Shown: positions 10,568 to 21,363 of the stretch, piece after piece
Numbering within the stretch: the first letter of the stretch is position 1
Layout of the letters: the number at the start of each line of letters is the position of its first letter
Source of the DNA: Wolbachia endosymbiont of Folsomia candida
GTDB lineage: Bacteria > Pseudomonadota > Alphaproteobacteria > Rickettsiales > Anaplasmataceae
Direction of reading: 5' to 3'
Assembly: GCF_001931755.2 (NCBI RefSeq)
Contig: NZ_CP015510.2
Location: 1,178,001-1,242,000, forward strand
DNA length: 64,000 nucleotides
Made by a program: the position numbers and the translations under genes
The notes under the pieces: model-generated
Told to the model about the DNA's origin: nothing
What the model saw: the letters and a program-made list of their open reading frames with translations, nothing else
The model's database searches: none

Positions 10568-10810
10568 GATCAAGGTACCTAAAAAAGCATTAGTAATTAT
10601 ACATTATTAATCATCAAAGTTCAATTTTTTTATTTGCCAACCCCAATAGAAATCAAAAATCAATATATTCACTATTATTATTAATAAAAAAATATCAAAA
10701 ATATTCAAAAAAGATTTGACTTACTGAAAAATTGATGGCTCTATGTGCACCACTGCCAAAAAAGCAGAGTAAATAATTAAAAAAGTTTAGTAACTAATTA
10801 TAGGAGTTTT
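10568..10810. promoter_or_regulatory. Divergent intergenic region between Rpn copy 2 and the radC operon
   Basis: A 243-bp AT-rich region separating a minus-strand Rpn from the plus-strand radC operon, so it should hold both promoters. A TTGACT hexamer near 10717 is followed about 18 bases later by a weak TATG-containing -10-like element, a tentative sigma-70 promoter. AGGAG lies just before the radC ATG. No other structure seen. Confidence 0.3.
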
Positions 10811-11485
10811 ATGAATAATAACAGAAAAAATGAAAGAGAAAAACTAGAAACAATAGTATTATTAGGCAAAGATGGAATAGAGGATCATGAACTACTGGGA
10901 TTAGCTATATGTTCAGGAAATCGTTTGGCAAAAAGTATAGCTATTGCAGAAAAATTGATTCATTTCTTCGGTGGTATAGGAGGAGCAATAAACTCTGATT
11001 ATCACCAGCTTCTAAGTATAGACTCGGAAATGACAGACTCAATGGTTGCAAGAATTTTTTGCATCAAAGAAATCCTAGCCAGGATATTAAGAGGTAAGTT
11101 AAAAGAATTACCCATTATTGATAATGAAGTTAAACTAAGGGATTACTTGAAATTCACAATAGGGCAATCAAGAAAAGAGCACTTACGGGTAATGTACTTA
11201 AACCAAAGTTATCATTTAATTCATGAGTACGTTCAAGACTCTGGAACTACAGACAGAACACCGATATACATAAGGGAAATAATTGAGAGAGGATTATTTA
11301 TTGGTTCAACATCAATTATAGTCGCGCACAACCATCCCAACGGAGATCTCACACCTACAAAGGAAGATATAGCAAGTACGTTAGATTTAGTTTTGACATG
11401 CACGAAATTAGGGATAGAATTTGTGGATCATGTAATTGTAACAGAAACAGGTTATTTCAGCTTTAAAGAAAATAAACTGTTTTAG
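10811..11485 (+). CDS. radC: RadC family protein (JAB/MPN domain)
   Basis: A 224-aa protein starting MNNNRKNEREKLE after an AGGAG site. The N-terminal half resembles the RadC helix-hairpin-helix-like region. The C-terminal half has the JAMM metal site HNHPNGDLTPTKED (His-x-His with the downstream Asp) and the flanking TSIIVAHNHPNGD and FVDHVIV segments. RadC-like proteins are widespread in mobile elements and their exact biochemistry is unsettled; despite the name, a direct repair role is doubtful. It heads a compact plus-strand operon: 16 bp to the next gene, then two XRE regulators. This radC-hypothetical-HTH-HTH grouping is characteristic of phage WO. Confidence 0.9.
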   Translation: MNNNRKNEREKLETIVLLGKDGIEDHELLGLAICSGNRLAKSIAIAEKLIHFFGGIGGAINSDYHQLLSIDSEMTDSMVARIFCIKEILARILRGKLKELPIIDNEVKLRDYLKFTIGQSRKEHLRVMYLNQSYHLIHEYVQDSGTTDRTPIYIREIIERGLFIGSTSIIVAHNHPNGDLTPTKEDIASTLDLVLTCTKLGIEFVDHVIVTETGYFSFKENKLF

Positions 11486-11501
11486 CATAAAGGGGTAAGA
11501 A

Positions 11502-12485
11502 ATGGAGTGTTTGTTGTATTCCGGTGAGCAGCTAAAGCAGTACTGCCAAGGGCTAAATGATAAGGAAAAACAAGATCTTTATCAGCAGATACTGGTTAGA
11601 GCTAAAGAGGCGATTAAAGATACTCAAGAAGTTAACCAAGTAAAAATGTTAAGCAGAGCTGCAGTTGTGATAGAGGAAATAATAGGCAAAGAGTCAATCG
11701 AATTGTCTAATGCAGACCATCCATTTCGAAACGTGAATATAGTCACTTATACTCCTGAAGGTAATGTAAATTATCTATTCAGTACAGGTGACTCCTCAGA
11801 ATTATATGATGTGAGAGAAGATAGGGAGAAAGCACTATATCAAGCAATAAAGTCAAATGATGTAGAAATAGTAAGACATCTGCTTATGATACTTGTTCCT
11901 GAAGGTATTTGTTTAGAACGTCCAATAGAACTGAAAATATCAATTTATGGGAAATGCACTAAAGAAGACAAAATAAGGGATATAGGAACTGATGATATCA
12001 GAAGTATAGACCTGAAATACTTGAAAGAGCTAGAAACATTATTGCGAAAGTTTTATGAAGAGTTAAAACCGGATCTTACAAAAGACATGGAAAATTATCT
12101 TCAGAAAAAGTTAATGTTTTATCATTTTCTTTGTGAAGCAAGAGTTAGTGAAAAAACTACAATTGATCTGATCAAGCTATTTACGGCTCAAAGTGAAATA
12201 AACTACCAAATAGATTTGTTGTTACTTTCTTTAATAGCAGAGAGTGCGGAAAAAGAAGAGTTACGTGAAAAAATCAATACTATGATAGATCTACTGGGAA
12301 AATATAGAAAATTCGAAGAGTTAGAGTATAAGGTTAGAAGATTAAAATTAGAACTTGGAAATGGAAAAGCAGACAAAGACAGTTTAGAGAGACGGGAAGA
12401 TGAGATGAGAGAAATAGAAGAAAAATATATCAAAGTAACTGACTTAGCTGGTGAAAGAGATAAATTGGTAAAGCAGTTACAGTAA
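11502..12485 (+). CDS. Conserved phage WO hypothetical protein with C-terminal coiled coil
   Basis: A 327-aa protein starting MECLLYSGEQLKQYCQ. No catalytic motif is recognised. The first 200 residues are mixed and largely helical. From about residue 240 to the end it is strongly charged with heptad-like leucines (REKINTMIDLL, FEELEYKVRRLK, MREIEEKYIK), indicating a coiled coil. It sits 16 bp after radC and 14 bp before the first XRE regulator, so it is probably cotranscribed. Two broken copies of its 3' end occur at 6229-6514 and 14692-14787, each just before an Rpn gene, showing that this locus type has been duplicated repeatedly. Function unknown; a structural or DNA-associated adaptor role would be a guess. 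Confidence 0.75.
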   Translation: MECLLYSGEQLKQYCQGLNDKEKQDLYQQILVRAKEAIKDTQEVNQVKMLSRAAVVIEEIIGKESIELSNADHPFRNVNIVTYTPEGNVNYLFSTGDSSELYDVREDREKALYQAIKSNDVEIVRHLLMILVPEGICLERPIELKISIYGKCTKEDKIRDIGTDDIRSIDLKYLKELETLLRKFYEELKPDLTKDMENYLQKKLMFYHFLCEARVSEKTTIDLIKLFTAQSEINYQIDLLLLSLIAESAEKEELREKINTMIDLLGKYRKFEELEYKVRRLKLELGNGKADKDSLERREDEMREIEEKYIKVTDLAGERDKLVKQLQ

Positions 12486-12499
12486 ATGATTAAACTGAT

Positions 12500-12838
12500 A
12501 TGTCAAGCCTTAGTATACAGTTAGGAAGAAAAATAAAGCACTTTAGGCTAATGCGTGGACTGAACCAAACTCAGCTTGGAGAAAAAGTAGGTGTTTCATA
12601 TACGCAGATACAGAGATATGAAAATGGCTCAAACCAGGTTTTGGTCAGTAGGCTATGTGAGATGGCAGAAGCTTTATCAGTTGATATTTTAAGTTTCTTC
12701 ACTGACACACATATAGAGTCAACAGATCCATGGGATGAAGAGAGTGAAGATGTATTGAAAGAATATAGCAAAATTAAAAGTAAGAAGTCACGTGATTTTG
12801 TTTATTCATTAACCAAGTTCTTGTCTCAGCTTTCGTAG
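12500..12838 (+). CDS. XRE/Cro-CI family transcriptional regulator 1
   Basis: A 112-aa protein with an N-terminal HTH_3 domain (residues about 8-62): IGRKIKHFRLMRGLNQTQLGEKVGVSYTQIQRYE-type sequence, with recognition helix VSYTQIQRYENGSN and the closing LCEMAEALSVDILSFF. The C-terminus is short and acidic then basic. It is similar to its downstream neighbour at 12895, pointing to tandem duplication. It is positioned as a phage repressor or antirepressor-type regulator in the radC operon. Known WO prophages carry such tandem regulators in the EAM; their targets are unknown. Confidence 0.88.
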   Translation: MSSLSIQLGRKIKHFRLMRGLNQTQLGEKVGVSYTQIQRYENGSNQVLVSRLCEMAEALSVDILSFFTDTHIESTDPWDEESEDVLKEYSKIKSKKSRDFVYSLTKFLSQLS

Positions 12839-12894
12839 TAACTTGCACAAAAATCGAAATTGCTTTAATATTTTTACTCTTTAGCATTTCTACT

Positions 12895-13290
12895 ATGGCT
12901 TTAACCATTGACATACAAATAGGAAAGAAAATAAGGGAGAGAAGACTAATTTGTGGTTTAAGCCAAGCAGACTTAGCGAAAAAGGCTGGCATTTCACCTC
13001 AACAAATACAAAAATATGAGACTGGGGTGACTCGCGTTACAATTGATAAATTATACGAATTAGCAGAAGCTTTATCAGTTGATATATCATATTTCTTAAC
13101 AAATATTTCTGAAAATGCAGCAGAGTTACACTGTGAAAAAAAGACGTTTGATTATGATAATAGTAACGTAGATGGTGAAGAAATGTTAAAATTCATGAAA
13201 GAGTACAGAAAGATTAAAGATGAGGTGTCATGCAAACTTATCTATTCGCTAATAAAACACATCCTTTCAATGGAGCAACAGAATGAATAA
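12895..13290 (+). CDS. XRE/Cro-CI family transcriptional regulator 2
   Basis: A 131-aa protein starting MALTIDIQIGKKIRERR. It has an HTH_3 domain at residues about 8-65 with recognition segment ISPQQIQKYETGVTRV, followed by LYELAEALSVDISYFL, and a helical acidic C-terminus. It is paralogous to the 12500 gene: same domain layout, and both end with an (I/V)YSL-type helix. The 56-bp gap separates it slightly from regulator 1. The next gene at 13343 converges on it. Confidence 0.88.
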   Translation: MALTIDIQIGKKIRERRLICGLSQADLAKKAGISPQQIQKYETGVTRVTIDKLYELAEALSVDISYFLTNISENAAELHCEKKTFDYDNSNVDGEEMLKFMKEYRKIKDEVSCKLIYSLIKHILSMEQQNE

Positions 13291-13342
13291 ACAATTTCTA
13301 ATTTAAAGGGCAAAGTAAATTATGTCTTCTCCTAAAAGATAC

Positions 13343-14518
13343 TCAGTGAATTGCTCTGCTGGTAGTGCTTTGTTCCCTGCCTTTTTCTTTCTCTACCCAA
13401 GAGATAGTCTCACTGCTTTCAGAAAGCTTTATTGCCTCTGTAGATTTTTGATCGCAGAACCTACCAGATCTGATGAAACATCCTTGTTTTATTGCCGCCG
13501 TAACAGACATTCCACTAAACATGCAGCCATTTCCTACAATTTCCCCTATTCTTTGCAGCTCATTCCACATTGTTTCATCTTTGACTTTAACGTGTATTTG
13601 ATGGTAATCTTCTAAATTATGGTAAACTGTGATGCTTAGGTTTCCCAGACTAGTTAAGAATGTGACTTCAAAAGCACTGTTATCTGATACATCTACGTAA
13701 TTTCTTTTGCCATTTTTCTCAGTTTTAATTTCTAATTCACTGTCGCCTAGCCTTATGATGTTACCACCAAGATTTAAGGTACCATTACTTAAGCCTAAAT
13801 CTCTTGCACCATTAATAACCTTGCCAGCGTCAATCTTGCTACTTTGAGAAAACTCTATATAGAACGTCCGATTATCGATCTCAACAGTACCAACTGTTCC
13901 TTCAATAACGGCACTTTCTGCAACTTCCCTCAGCTTTTGAAGCCGGTTGAAGACTATTGGCTCAACTTCTTTTTGTACCTTATTGCAAATTTCAATAGTT
14001 TTCCTGCTGCCCTGTATGAAACTCTTATCAAAATCTGCTCCATTTATTGCTAATTTCCTTATTATATTTTCTTGCTTATCACCTTTAAATTTATCTTTAC
14101 ACAGCATAAATATTGTAATATTAGAAAAGCTATACTCATCCTCGTTGTGTGCATTTATTCTTATCCCTGAATCCAACGCCTGATTTACAATTTTGTCTAA
14201 TCCTTCTATATCTTCAGCCACAAAAACTCTATTCAAGAATTCGTTTAACTTCATATTTTCATCTTCATTTAGCCTGATTTCACTTAAAGTTGGTCGAAAA
14301 GGATTGAGATTTTCATGATATAAAAAAGGTTTTGCAGGTAGTTCTACCTTACTATCCAAGTCTATTTTTGTAGGTGCGTTAGCCTTTTCTATTGAGCCAG
14401 TTTTACTTGGAGCCATAGCAGGCTTATCCGTTAAATAAGGTAGCAAATCCTTAATAACTATTTTACTTAATATCCGTTTAGATAATTTTTTACGATGAGT
14501 TGTTTTTTTCTTAATCAT
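13343..14518 (-). CDS. Hypothetical protein with basic N-terminus and degenerate ankyrin-like segment
   Basis: A 391-aa protein. The start MIKKKTTHRKKLSKR is supported by GAGGG just before the ATG. Residues 1-30 are strongly basic. Residues about 90-165 resemble a degenerate ankyrin stretch (EGLDKIVNQALDSGIRINAH, then IIRKLAINGADFD). Residues about 200-330 look like beta-rich repeats (VGTVEIDNRTFYIEF, LEIKTEKNGKRNYVDV). I recognise no enzyme motif. It is convergent with the XRE operon and transcribed away from the Rpn copy 3 block. A secreted or host-interacting role would be inference only. Confidence 0.65.
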   Translation of the reverse strand: MIKKKTTHRKKLSKRILSKIVIKDLLPYLTDKPAMAPSKTGSIEKANAPTKIDLDSKVELPAKPFLYHENLNPFRPTLSEIRLNEDENMKLNEFLNRVFVAEDIEGLDKIVNQALDSGIRINAHNEDEYSFSNITIFMLCKDKFKGDKQENIIRKLAINGADFDKSFIQGSRKTIEICNKVQKEVEPIVFNRLQKLREVAESAVIEGTVGTVEIDNRTFYIEFSQSSKIDAGKVINGARDLGLSNGTLNLGGNIIRLGDSELEIKTEKNGKRNYVDVSDNSAFEVTFLTSLGNLSITVYHNLEDYHQIHVKVKDETMWNELQRIGEIVGNGCMFSGMSVTAAIKQGCFIRSGRFCDQKSTEAIKLSESSETISWVEKEKGREQSTTSRAIH

Positions 14519-14691
14519 AATACCCTCTATAAAATTAGATAATATCTAAATATACGGTGACAAATGCTAACAAATTGTTAACATATGTGCGTCTATTGAT
14601 CTAGAATATATAATAACAACTAATATAGCAAGTATTATTGTATAAGAATAATAGGACAAAGAAAATGAAAAACCAAATGAGGAACGAGAAA
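14519..14691. promoter_or_regulatory. AT-rich spacer upstream of the 13343-14518 gene
   Basis: The region should hold the promoter for the minus-strand 13343-14518 gene. It contains an AATTGTTAACA-type palindromic patch near 14570 and a very AT-rich run near 14610. A nine-codon plus-strand ORF near 14664 is not considered real. Its right end is the junction with a truncated gene fragment. Confidence 0.3.
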
Positions 14692-14787
14692 TAGGAGATT
14701 GAGATTAAGCCAGTTAATTTGGTAGATGAAAGGCAAAAGTTAGTAAAACAACTGCTGAGCAGATATGAACGGGAGAAACTCCACTAG
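14692..14787 (+). pseudogene. Second 3' fragment of the WO hypothetical gene (cf. 11502-12485)
   Basis: Plus-strand codons read EIKPVNLVDERQKLVKQLL and continue to a TAG at 14785-14787. They match the last third of the fragment at 6229-6514 almost exactly and the C-terminus of the intact gene at 11502-12485 more distantly. No start exists. After its stop the sequence CTTACACAATGCT leads straight into Rpn copy 3, mirroring the arrangement at 6514-6544. This is clear evidence that a fragment-plus-Rpn unit was duplicated. Confidence 0.8.
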
Positions 14788-14804
14788 CTTACACAATGCT
14801 TGCG

Positions 14805-15716
14805 CTAAACAGTACTTTCCTCTTGTAGTTTTTTGATTTCATCAGCGGATAACCCAGTGAATTTAGCAATGGTGTTAATTTCCACATTATCGGCAAGCAT
14901 TGTCTTTGCCACTTCAATTTTCTCTGCTTTTCTTCCTTTTTCTTCGCCGATTTGGATGCCTTCCTCTCTACCTTTTTCAGTAGCAAGATCAAGCTTATAT
15001 TCTAGGATGGCTTCTTCTTTACGTAAGTCCATGACTCTTTCTTCGTATGCTACAAGATCTTTTTCATTCCAACCAAACCGATCTAATTCATCATATGCTA
15101 GCTTGATAATTGGTGCTTGTTCTGCTATTTTTTTTAAGTCCTCATCTGTGGTATCTTCTGCGTATTTGAAGAAAAATAGCCAACGCTCTACTATGTTTTC
15201 TAGCTGTTCTACTGCATTTTTAGGAAATTTCGGCAGCTCAATAAAGACAAACTGAAAATCTTTTAAATAATGTCCATTGGTTTTGATATCACGTATATTA
15301 TGAGTTGATATGTACTCAATTTCTTCAGGAAATAAATTACAATTTGAAATAGCAATAAAGAAAACCTTTTTTAAATCAACGTAATTACCAGATCTATCTA
15401 ACTGTCTTGAATAAGCCTTAGCAGCGTATAATTGAGCACGTTTTTCGAAACCTTTATCCCTTGCAAGCTGCATCTCGATGACGTATCTAGCACCACTAGA
15501 ATCTTTGCACAAAACATCAACTATACTTTGTTTATCAGAAGCAATTTCAGGATCCATAATGGTGCCAAGAAATTCTACCTCTTGTATTGCATTTTTTTCA
15601 GTAAACCCTAAAATATCATTAAGAAAATGAATAAGGATATTCTTATTTTTTTCAGTGCCAAAGATTTTCTTAAAAGTTAAGTCTAGCTTTGGATCAAGAA
15701 ACTTGGAAATAGCCAT
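14805..15716 (-). CDS. Rpn family recombination-promoting nuclease / putative transposase (copy 3)
   Basis: The start is the ATG of MAISKFLDPKLDL at 15716; a TTG six bases upstream is the alternative. About 303 aa. It has the same core as copies 1 and 2 (DPEIASDKQSIVDVLCKD, YVIEMQ) with a short Glu-Gly-Ile-Gln-Ile-Gly tail. Here the residue before the second motif gives IEMQLARDKGFEKR. Three intact-looking paralogues within 10 kb, sharing leaders and downstream remnants, suggest expansion by segmental duplication. Confidence 0.85.
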   Translation of the reverse strand: MAISKFLDPKLDLTFKKIFGTEKNKNILIHFLNDILGFTEKNAIQEVEFLGTIMDPEIASDKQSIVDVLCKDSSGARYVIEMQLARDKGFEKRAQLYAAKAYSRQLDRSGNYVDLKKVFFIAISNCNLFPEEIEYISTHNIRDIKTNGHYLKDFQFVFIELPKFPKNAVEQLENIVERWLFFFKYAEDTTDEDLKKIAEQAPIIKLAYDELDRFGWNEKDLVAYEERVMDLRKEEAILEYKLDLATEKGREEGIQIGEEKGRKAEKIEVAKTMLADNVEINTIAKFTGLSADEIKKLQEESTV

Positions 15717-16001
15717 GATCAAGGTACCTAAAAAAGCATTGTTAATTATACATTATTATTTGGAGATATTCAATACTTTATGATGCAAGTTTGTTTTGAC
15801 TATAGTTCTTATTATAGTAGTAAAAATGTGCCTAAATTAAAGCATGGGATGTACCAAATAAAAAAACAACCTTCACATGTGCCCTTAGAACGCAACTTTA
15901 AGCTTTGCTGGTCAATTTCTTATCTTTTGCTATCTCATCTGTAAACGCATCTAAAAGCCCAATACGTCAATCTTCCATTTTTGCATGGTTTTATGCTACA
16001 A
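15717..16001. other. Intergenic block upstream of Rpn copy 3
   Basis: No gene. It shares sequence with 7468-7949: the same leader near the Rpn start and the TTAGAACGCAACTTTAAGCTT segment around 15885-15905. Here the block continues uninterrupted toward the XRE-like gene at 16002. It therefore shows what the copy-1 locus probably looked like before IS copy A arrived. Confidence 0.45.
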
Positions 16002-16280
16002 TTATGAAGCTGTAAGCTCAAAATACTCAATTTGCTTTATAGTCTCTTTCATATTAATTGAAATTGTTACCCTGTAATCTAATCTTACTAAAAAAGTTAA
16101 AAGTCTCGCTAATGAAAAACTTGCAGCTTTTGACCTTCTAATGCGTGAAATATCCGAGAGAGCTGTCTGTAATATATGTGCTGTTTCTTTTCTGCTCCAT
16201 TTATTATCATCTACTGCTTTATTTATCATTTGTATCAGTGTTTCTTTTGTATGAGCTTTAGTAATATATAATATTTCCAT
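16002..16280 (-). CDS. Small XRE-like helix-turn-helix protein
   Basis: A 92-aa protein, MEILYITKAHTKETL. Residues about 14-75 look like the HTH of HigA/HTH_37-type antitoxins or small phage regulators: WSRKETAHILQTALSDISRI, then FSLARLLTFLVRLDYRVTIS. It has the same closing pattern (F-S-L-x-R-x-x-x-x-L-x-x-L-D-Y-x-V) as the 85-aa protein at 18804-19061, so the two are related. No toxin gene is adjacent. Divergent from the ankyrin gene at 16379. Confidence 0.7.
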   Translation of the reverse strand: MEILYITKAHTKETLIQMINKAVDDNKWSRKETAHILQTALSDISRIRRSKAASFSLARLLTFLVRLDYRVTISINMKETIKQIEYFELTAS

Positions 16281-16378
16281 TCATCTTATTATTATATTAG
16301 AATTCGCATAAGGTTAGCAGAATCTTTATATAAATCTATTATAAATTATTGGAGAAATGCTATAAATGGAGGTATCCT

Positions 16379-16807
16379 GTGAGCATGTGGAAAAGAAAGT
16401 TAAAGAAAATAATAAAAATTCTTAAAGGTGTTTCTATAGGTAAATTTAGTGATACACTATTTTTTGAGTGCGAGCTATACAAAGCTGTTTCAAGTAGTAC
16501 ATGCGATTTAGGTAGAATAAAGTCATTATTAGAAAACGGAGCTGATCCAAATGAATGTAGTAGCAATGGCAACACACCCTTATACAAAGCAATCTTGCTG
16601 GAGAATATACCTGCTATAAAACTATTATTAGCTCACGATGCAAAGCTTTTTATAAAAAATAAAAAAGGTAAAACTCCTTATGACTTGTCTGAAGAAAAAA
16701 CGCTGGTAAAGGATCTATTTGCAAATGATAAAGAAGTTAATCTGCGAGTTGGAGTACAAAGATTAAGCCATGAATTAGATGAAACTATTAAGAAGAGAGA
16801 TTTTTAA
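16379..16807 (+). CDS. Small ankyrin-repeat protein
   Basis: The open frame begins at 16349, but GGAGG at about 16370 fits a GTG start at 16379 or the ATG at 16385 (MWKRKLKKIIKIL). Length about 141-143 aa. A basic helical N-terminus is followed by two to three ankyrin units (residues about 35-105), with LLENGADPNECSSNGNTPLYKAI and LLLAHDAKLFIKNKKGKTPYDL as the clearest. The C-terminus is charged. Ankyrin proteins of this size are common in Wolbachia prophage flanks; partners are unknown. Confidence 0.75.
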   Translation: MSMWKRKLKKIIKILKGVSIGKFSDTLFFECELYKAVSSSTCDLGRIKSLLENGADPNECSSNGNTPLYKAILLENIPAIKLLLAHDAKLFIKNKKGKTPYDLSEEKTLVKDLFANDKEVNLRVGVQRLSHELDETIKKRDF

Positions 16808-16858
16808 GTTGCTTCTTTAAATTCTAAACATATTGAGATTCAATTGTTTTTTTATCAG

Positions 16859-19061
<2,203 letters not shown>

Positions 19062-19095
19062 ATATACCTCTCTAATTTAGCTCTATATTCCATAA

Positions 19096-19914
19096 CTATG
19101 TTTTGCTTTTACTACTTACTCTATGTAGTAATAATAGCTCCACTATTTCCTTATTATTCTTTGCAATCGCTATACCAAGTGGAGTCAAATTGTCTTCAAT
19201 ATCAGCTCTTACACAAACATTTGCTCCCTTATCTAGCAGAATTTTGACCATTTCTTTATTATTGCTCATGACCGCAGCGTGTAATGGGGTAGAACAGTGT
19301 TTGCCACCTAAGGCATTAACGTTAGCTCTATTCCGTAGCAGAATTTCTGCCGTTGACTTATGACCATGGGCAACTGCTGAATGCAGTGGTGTATAAAAAT
19401 CTCCATCTAAGTCATTGATGTTGCTATTAGCTCTTTTTATAAACATTGACAATATTTCGTCATACCCACACTTTGCAGCTACATGAAAAGGAGTATTTAG
19501 GCAATTATCACGAAGGTTTATATCAGCTCCATATTGCAGTAAAGTTTGAACAGTTTCCTGATGATTAAATAATGCAGCAAGGAAAAGAGGTGCCCTGCCG
19601 TAGATATTTTCAGCGTTAACATTTGCAGTGCTTATTATTAAAGCCTTTACAATATCGTAATACCCATATTCTGCAGCCCAATGCAGTGCAGTATTACCTT
19701 TCTTATCTTTAGCATTAACGTTTACTCCCCAAGCAATTAGGAAATAAAGAAATTTTTGACAATTCCATTTACAAGCAAAGTGTAAAAATTTCGTGCCAAA
19801 CTTGCTATTAATAATTAAATTGAGAAAAATATAGATGGGAAAAATCAAAATTGAAAATGTTCTATCCCTCTTAATTTTTCTGACTACAGCCTTGAGCTCC
19901 TTGTCAATATCCAT
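19096..19914 (-). CDS. Ankyrin-repeat protein with N-terminal hydrophobic segment
   Basis: The start MDIDKELKAVV at 19914 has GGAGG five bases upstream, giving 272 aa; a GTG at 19926 is an alternative. Residues about 20-40 (FSILIFPIYIFLNLII) form one likely membrane segment. About six ankyrin repeats fill residues 50-265 (for example KGNTALHWAAEYGYYDIVKALI and SNNKEMVKILLDKGANV). A membrane-anchored ankyrin domain suggests presentation on a membrane; the target is unknown. Confidence 0.85.
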   Translation of the reverse strand: MDIDKELKAVVRKIKRDRTFSILIFPIYIFLNLIINSKFGTKFLHFACKWNCQKFLYFLIAWGVNVNAKDKKGNTALHWAAEYGYYDIVKALIISTANVNAENIYGRAPLFLAALFNHQETVQTLLQYGADINLRDNCLNTPFHVAAKCGYDEILSMFIKRANSNINDLDGDFYTPLHSAVAHGHKSTAEILLRNRANVNALGGKHCSTPLHAAVMSNNKEMVKILLDKGANVCVRADIEDNLTPLGIAIAKNNKEIVELLLLHRVSSKSKT

Positions 19915-19948
19915 ACTAGCCTCCACTATTAAAGTCTGTAATTTGTTG

Positions 19949-20224
19949 CTAGCGCCCTAGGACGTTAAATGGACTCAAAAGTTCTGGATTATTTAAGGAT
20001 TTTTGATTAAGATGATAGTTAAGTCCTTCTTCCAGATTGCTTGAGTCAGAAACAACATTTTGAGGGGAAGGCACTTCAGCTTTTTTACCTTCAGGTCTTT
20101 TGTTTTCAGGTTTTACTTTATCAAAAGCTCTGAGCATTCCTTTGAATAATCTATGGCGATCAAAAATGAACTGAATTTTCTCACCATATAAGTCTTGTAA
20201 GACTGTAATTTTTTTACCTATCAT
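19949..20224 (-). CDS. Hypothetical protein
   Basis: GGAGG lies upstream of the ATG at 20224 (MIGKKITVLQDLYGEKI), giving 91 aa; an upstream frame extension to 20257 has no such site. It is basic in the middle (ENKRPEGKKAEVPSPQ) and polar at the C-terminus. No recognised domain. It ends 35 bp before the ankyrin gene at 19914 on the same strand and may be cotranscribed with it. Confidence 0.5.
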   Translation of the reverse strand: MIGKKITVLQDLYGEKIQFIFDRHRLFKGMLRAFDKVKPENKRPEGKKAEVPSPQNVVSDSSNLEEGLNYHLNQKSLNNPELLSPFNVLGR

Positions 20225-20398
20225 AATAACCCTCCAAAAATTTGGCCTCTTCAACAACAGGCAAAAATGATATGTTTACTTGTTGCTATTTTTAGTATAT
20301 TCTAATTTGACACGAAATGCAAATTATTTTTACAAGTAGCGATTGCATATAACTAAATATTAAGATATATGAGGATATTATAGTATATATATAATATA

Positions 20399-21346
20399 TT
20401 AAGATAATATTTGATACTGATTTGACTTGGCCACCATTTCGCAAAATTTATCCACTGCCTTATGTTCAATCATTAAGCACGCTTCTTGTTGTAGATGTTT
20501 AATATTTTTAGAAGTAGCATTATCCATTTCTGTAGATGCCACCGTAAGTTGAGATTGAACTCTTAGGTACTTATCATCGATAACTTGCTCCAACTGATAA
20601 TTTACACAATCAAGTCCAGAAGCAAACATCACATTTAATAGAGGTTTTACCCAAGCTATCTTTCCAAATCTCTTTGAGTTAATATATTTAATAGGATTAG
20701 ATAACCGACCGGTACCAATTGAAAGCAGCACTATATCATCATCAGGGAATAGTTTCTTGCTGTTTGCATATGCGCATGCTGCTGGGTTATTGGCAAATAC
20801 TCCTCCGTCAACTAAGACTCTATTTATTTGATTAATCTTAAGAAATTTAGGAGCAAAATATGTTGGTGCTGCTGTAGTTGATCTTAAAGCGTCTTGTAGT
20901 CTTAAAAAATTTCTGTCTTCTTTCCAGCTTTTGAAGAAGAAGGGACAATTGTTATGAATATCATAACTGGTAAGTAATAACTTATTTGAAATGTCTGCAA
21001 GAGTGGTATCACCAAAGTACTTATTAAGCACATGTTCAATATTTTTATGCGAATATTCTGCACCATTCACCCAGGTAATTGCTTTTCTTAAAAATGAAGA
21101 TTTAAAAATATAGGATCCATATTTCTGATATAGCTCAACTAGATCACTTGCTGAATACTGTGGTTTTCCTTTTCCATCCTTCTTACATAGCCCTGTAACA
21201 ACTATACCACCTGTGGAAGTACCAGCCATTAAGTCAAAGATTTGTGAAATAGGTTTATTTGTTCTCTTTTCTATTTCTGCGAGAATAATGGCAGGGATGA
21301 TTCCCCTAATACCACCTCCATCAACGGATAAGATATATTTTGTCAT
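20399..21346 (-). CDS. Patatin-like phospholipase
   Basis: A 315-aa protein starting MTKYILSVDGGGIRG. The patatin hallmarks are all visible: the oxyanion-hole motif DGGGIRG at residues 9-15, the nucleophile elbow GTSTGG (Gly-x-Ser-x-Gly) near residue 45, and the Asp of VDGGVFANNPA near residue 185. Patatin enzymes hydrolyse acyl chains of phospholipids with a Ser-Asp dyad. There is no obvious signal peptide. In WO prophages a patatin gene lies beside the tail module as here (gpD, ankyrin, patatin) and is discussed as a candidate lysis or membrane-entry factor; that role is inference. Confidence 0.92.
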   Translation of the reverse strand: MTKYILSVDGGGIRGIIPAIILAEIEKRTNKPISQIFDLMAGTSTGGIVVTGLCKKDGKGKPQYSASDLVELYQKYGSYIFKSSFLRKAITWVNGAEYSHKNIEHVLNKYFGDTTLADISNKLLLTSYDIHNNCPFFFKSWKEDRNFLRLQDALRSTTAAPTYFAPKFLKINQINRVLVDGGVFANNPAACAYANSKKLFPDDDIVLLSIGTGRLSNPIKYINSKRFGKIAWVKPLLNVMFASGLDCVNYQLEQVIDDKYLRVQSQLTVASTEMDNATSKNIKHLQQEACLMIEHKAVDKFCEMVAKSNQYQILS

Positions 21347-21363
21347 TTTAAAAGGCTCAGTTG

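Noticed and set aside
13343..14518. Cytoplasmic incompatibility factor (CifA/CifB-like)
   Set aside because: Length, motifs and gene order do not fit; no deubiquitinase or nuclease partner is adjacent. No cif pair is seen in the window.
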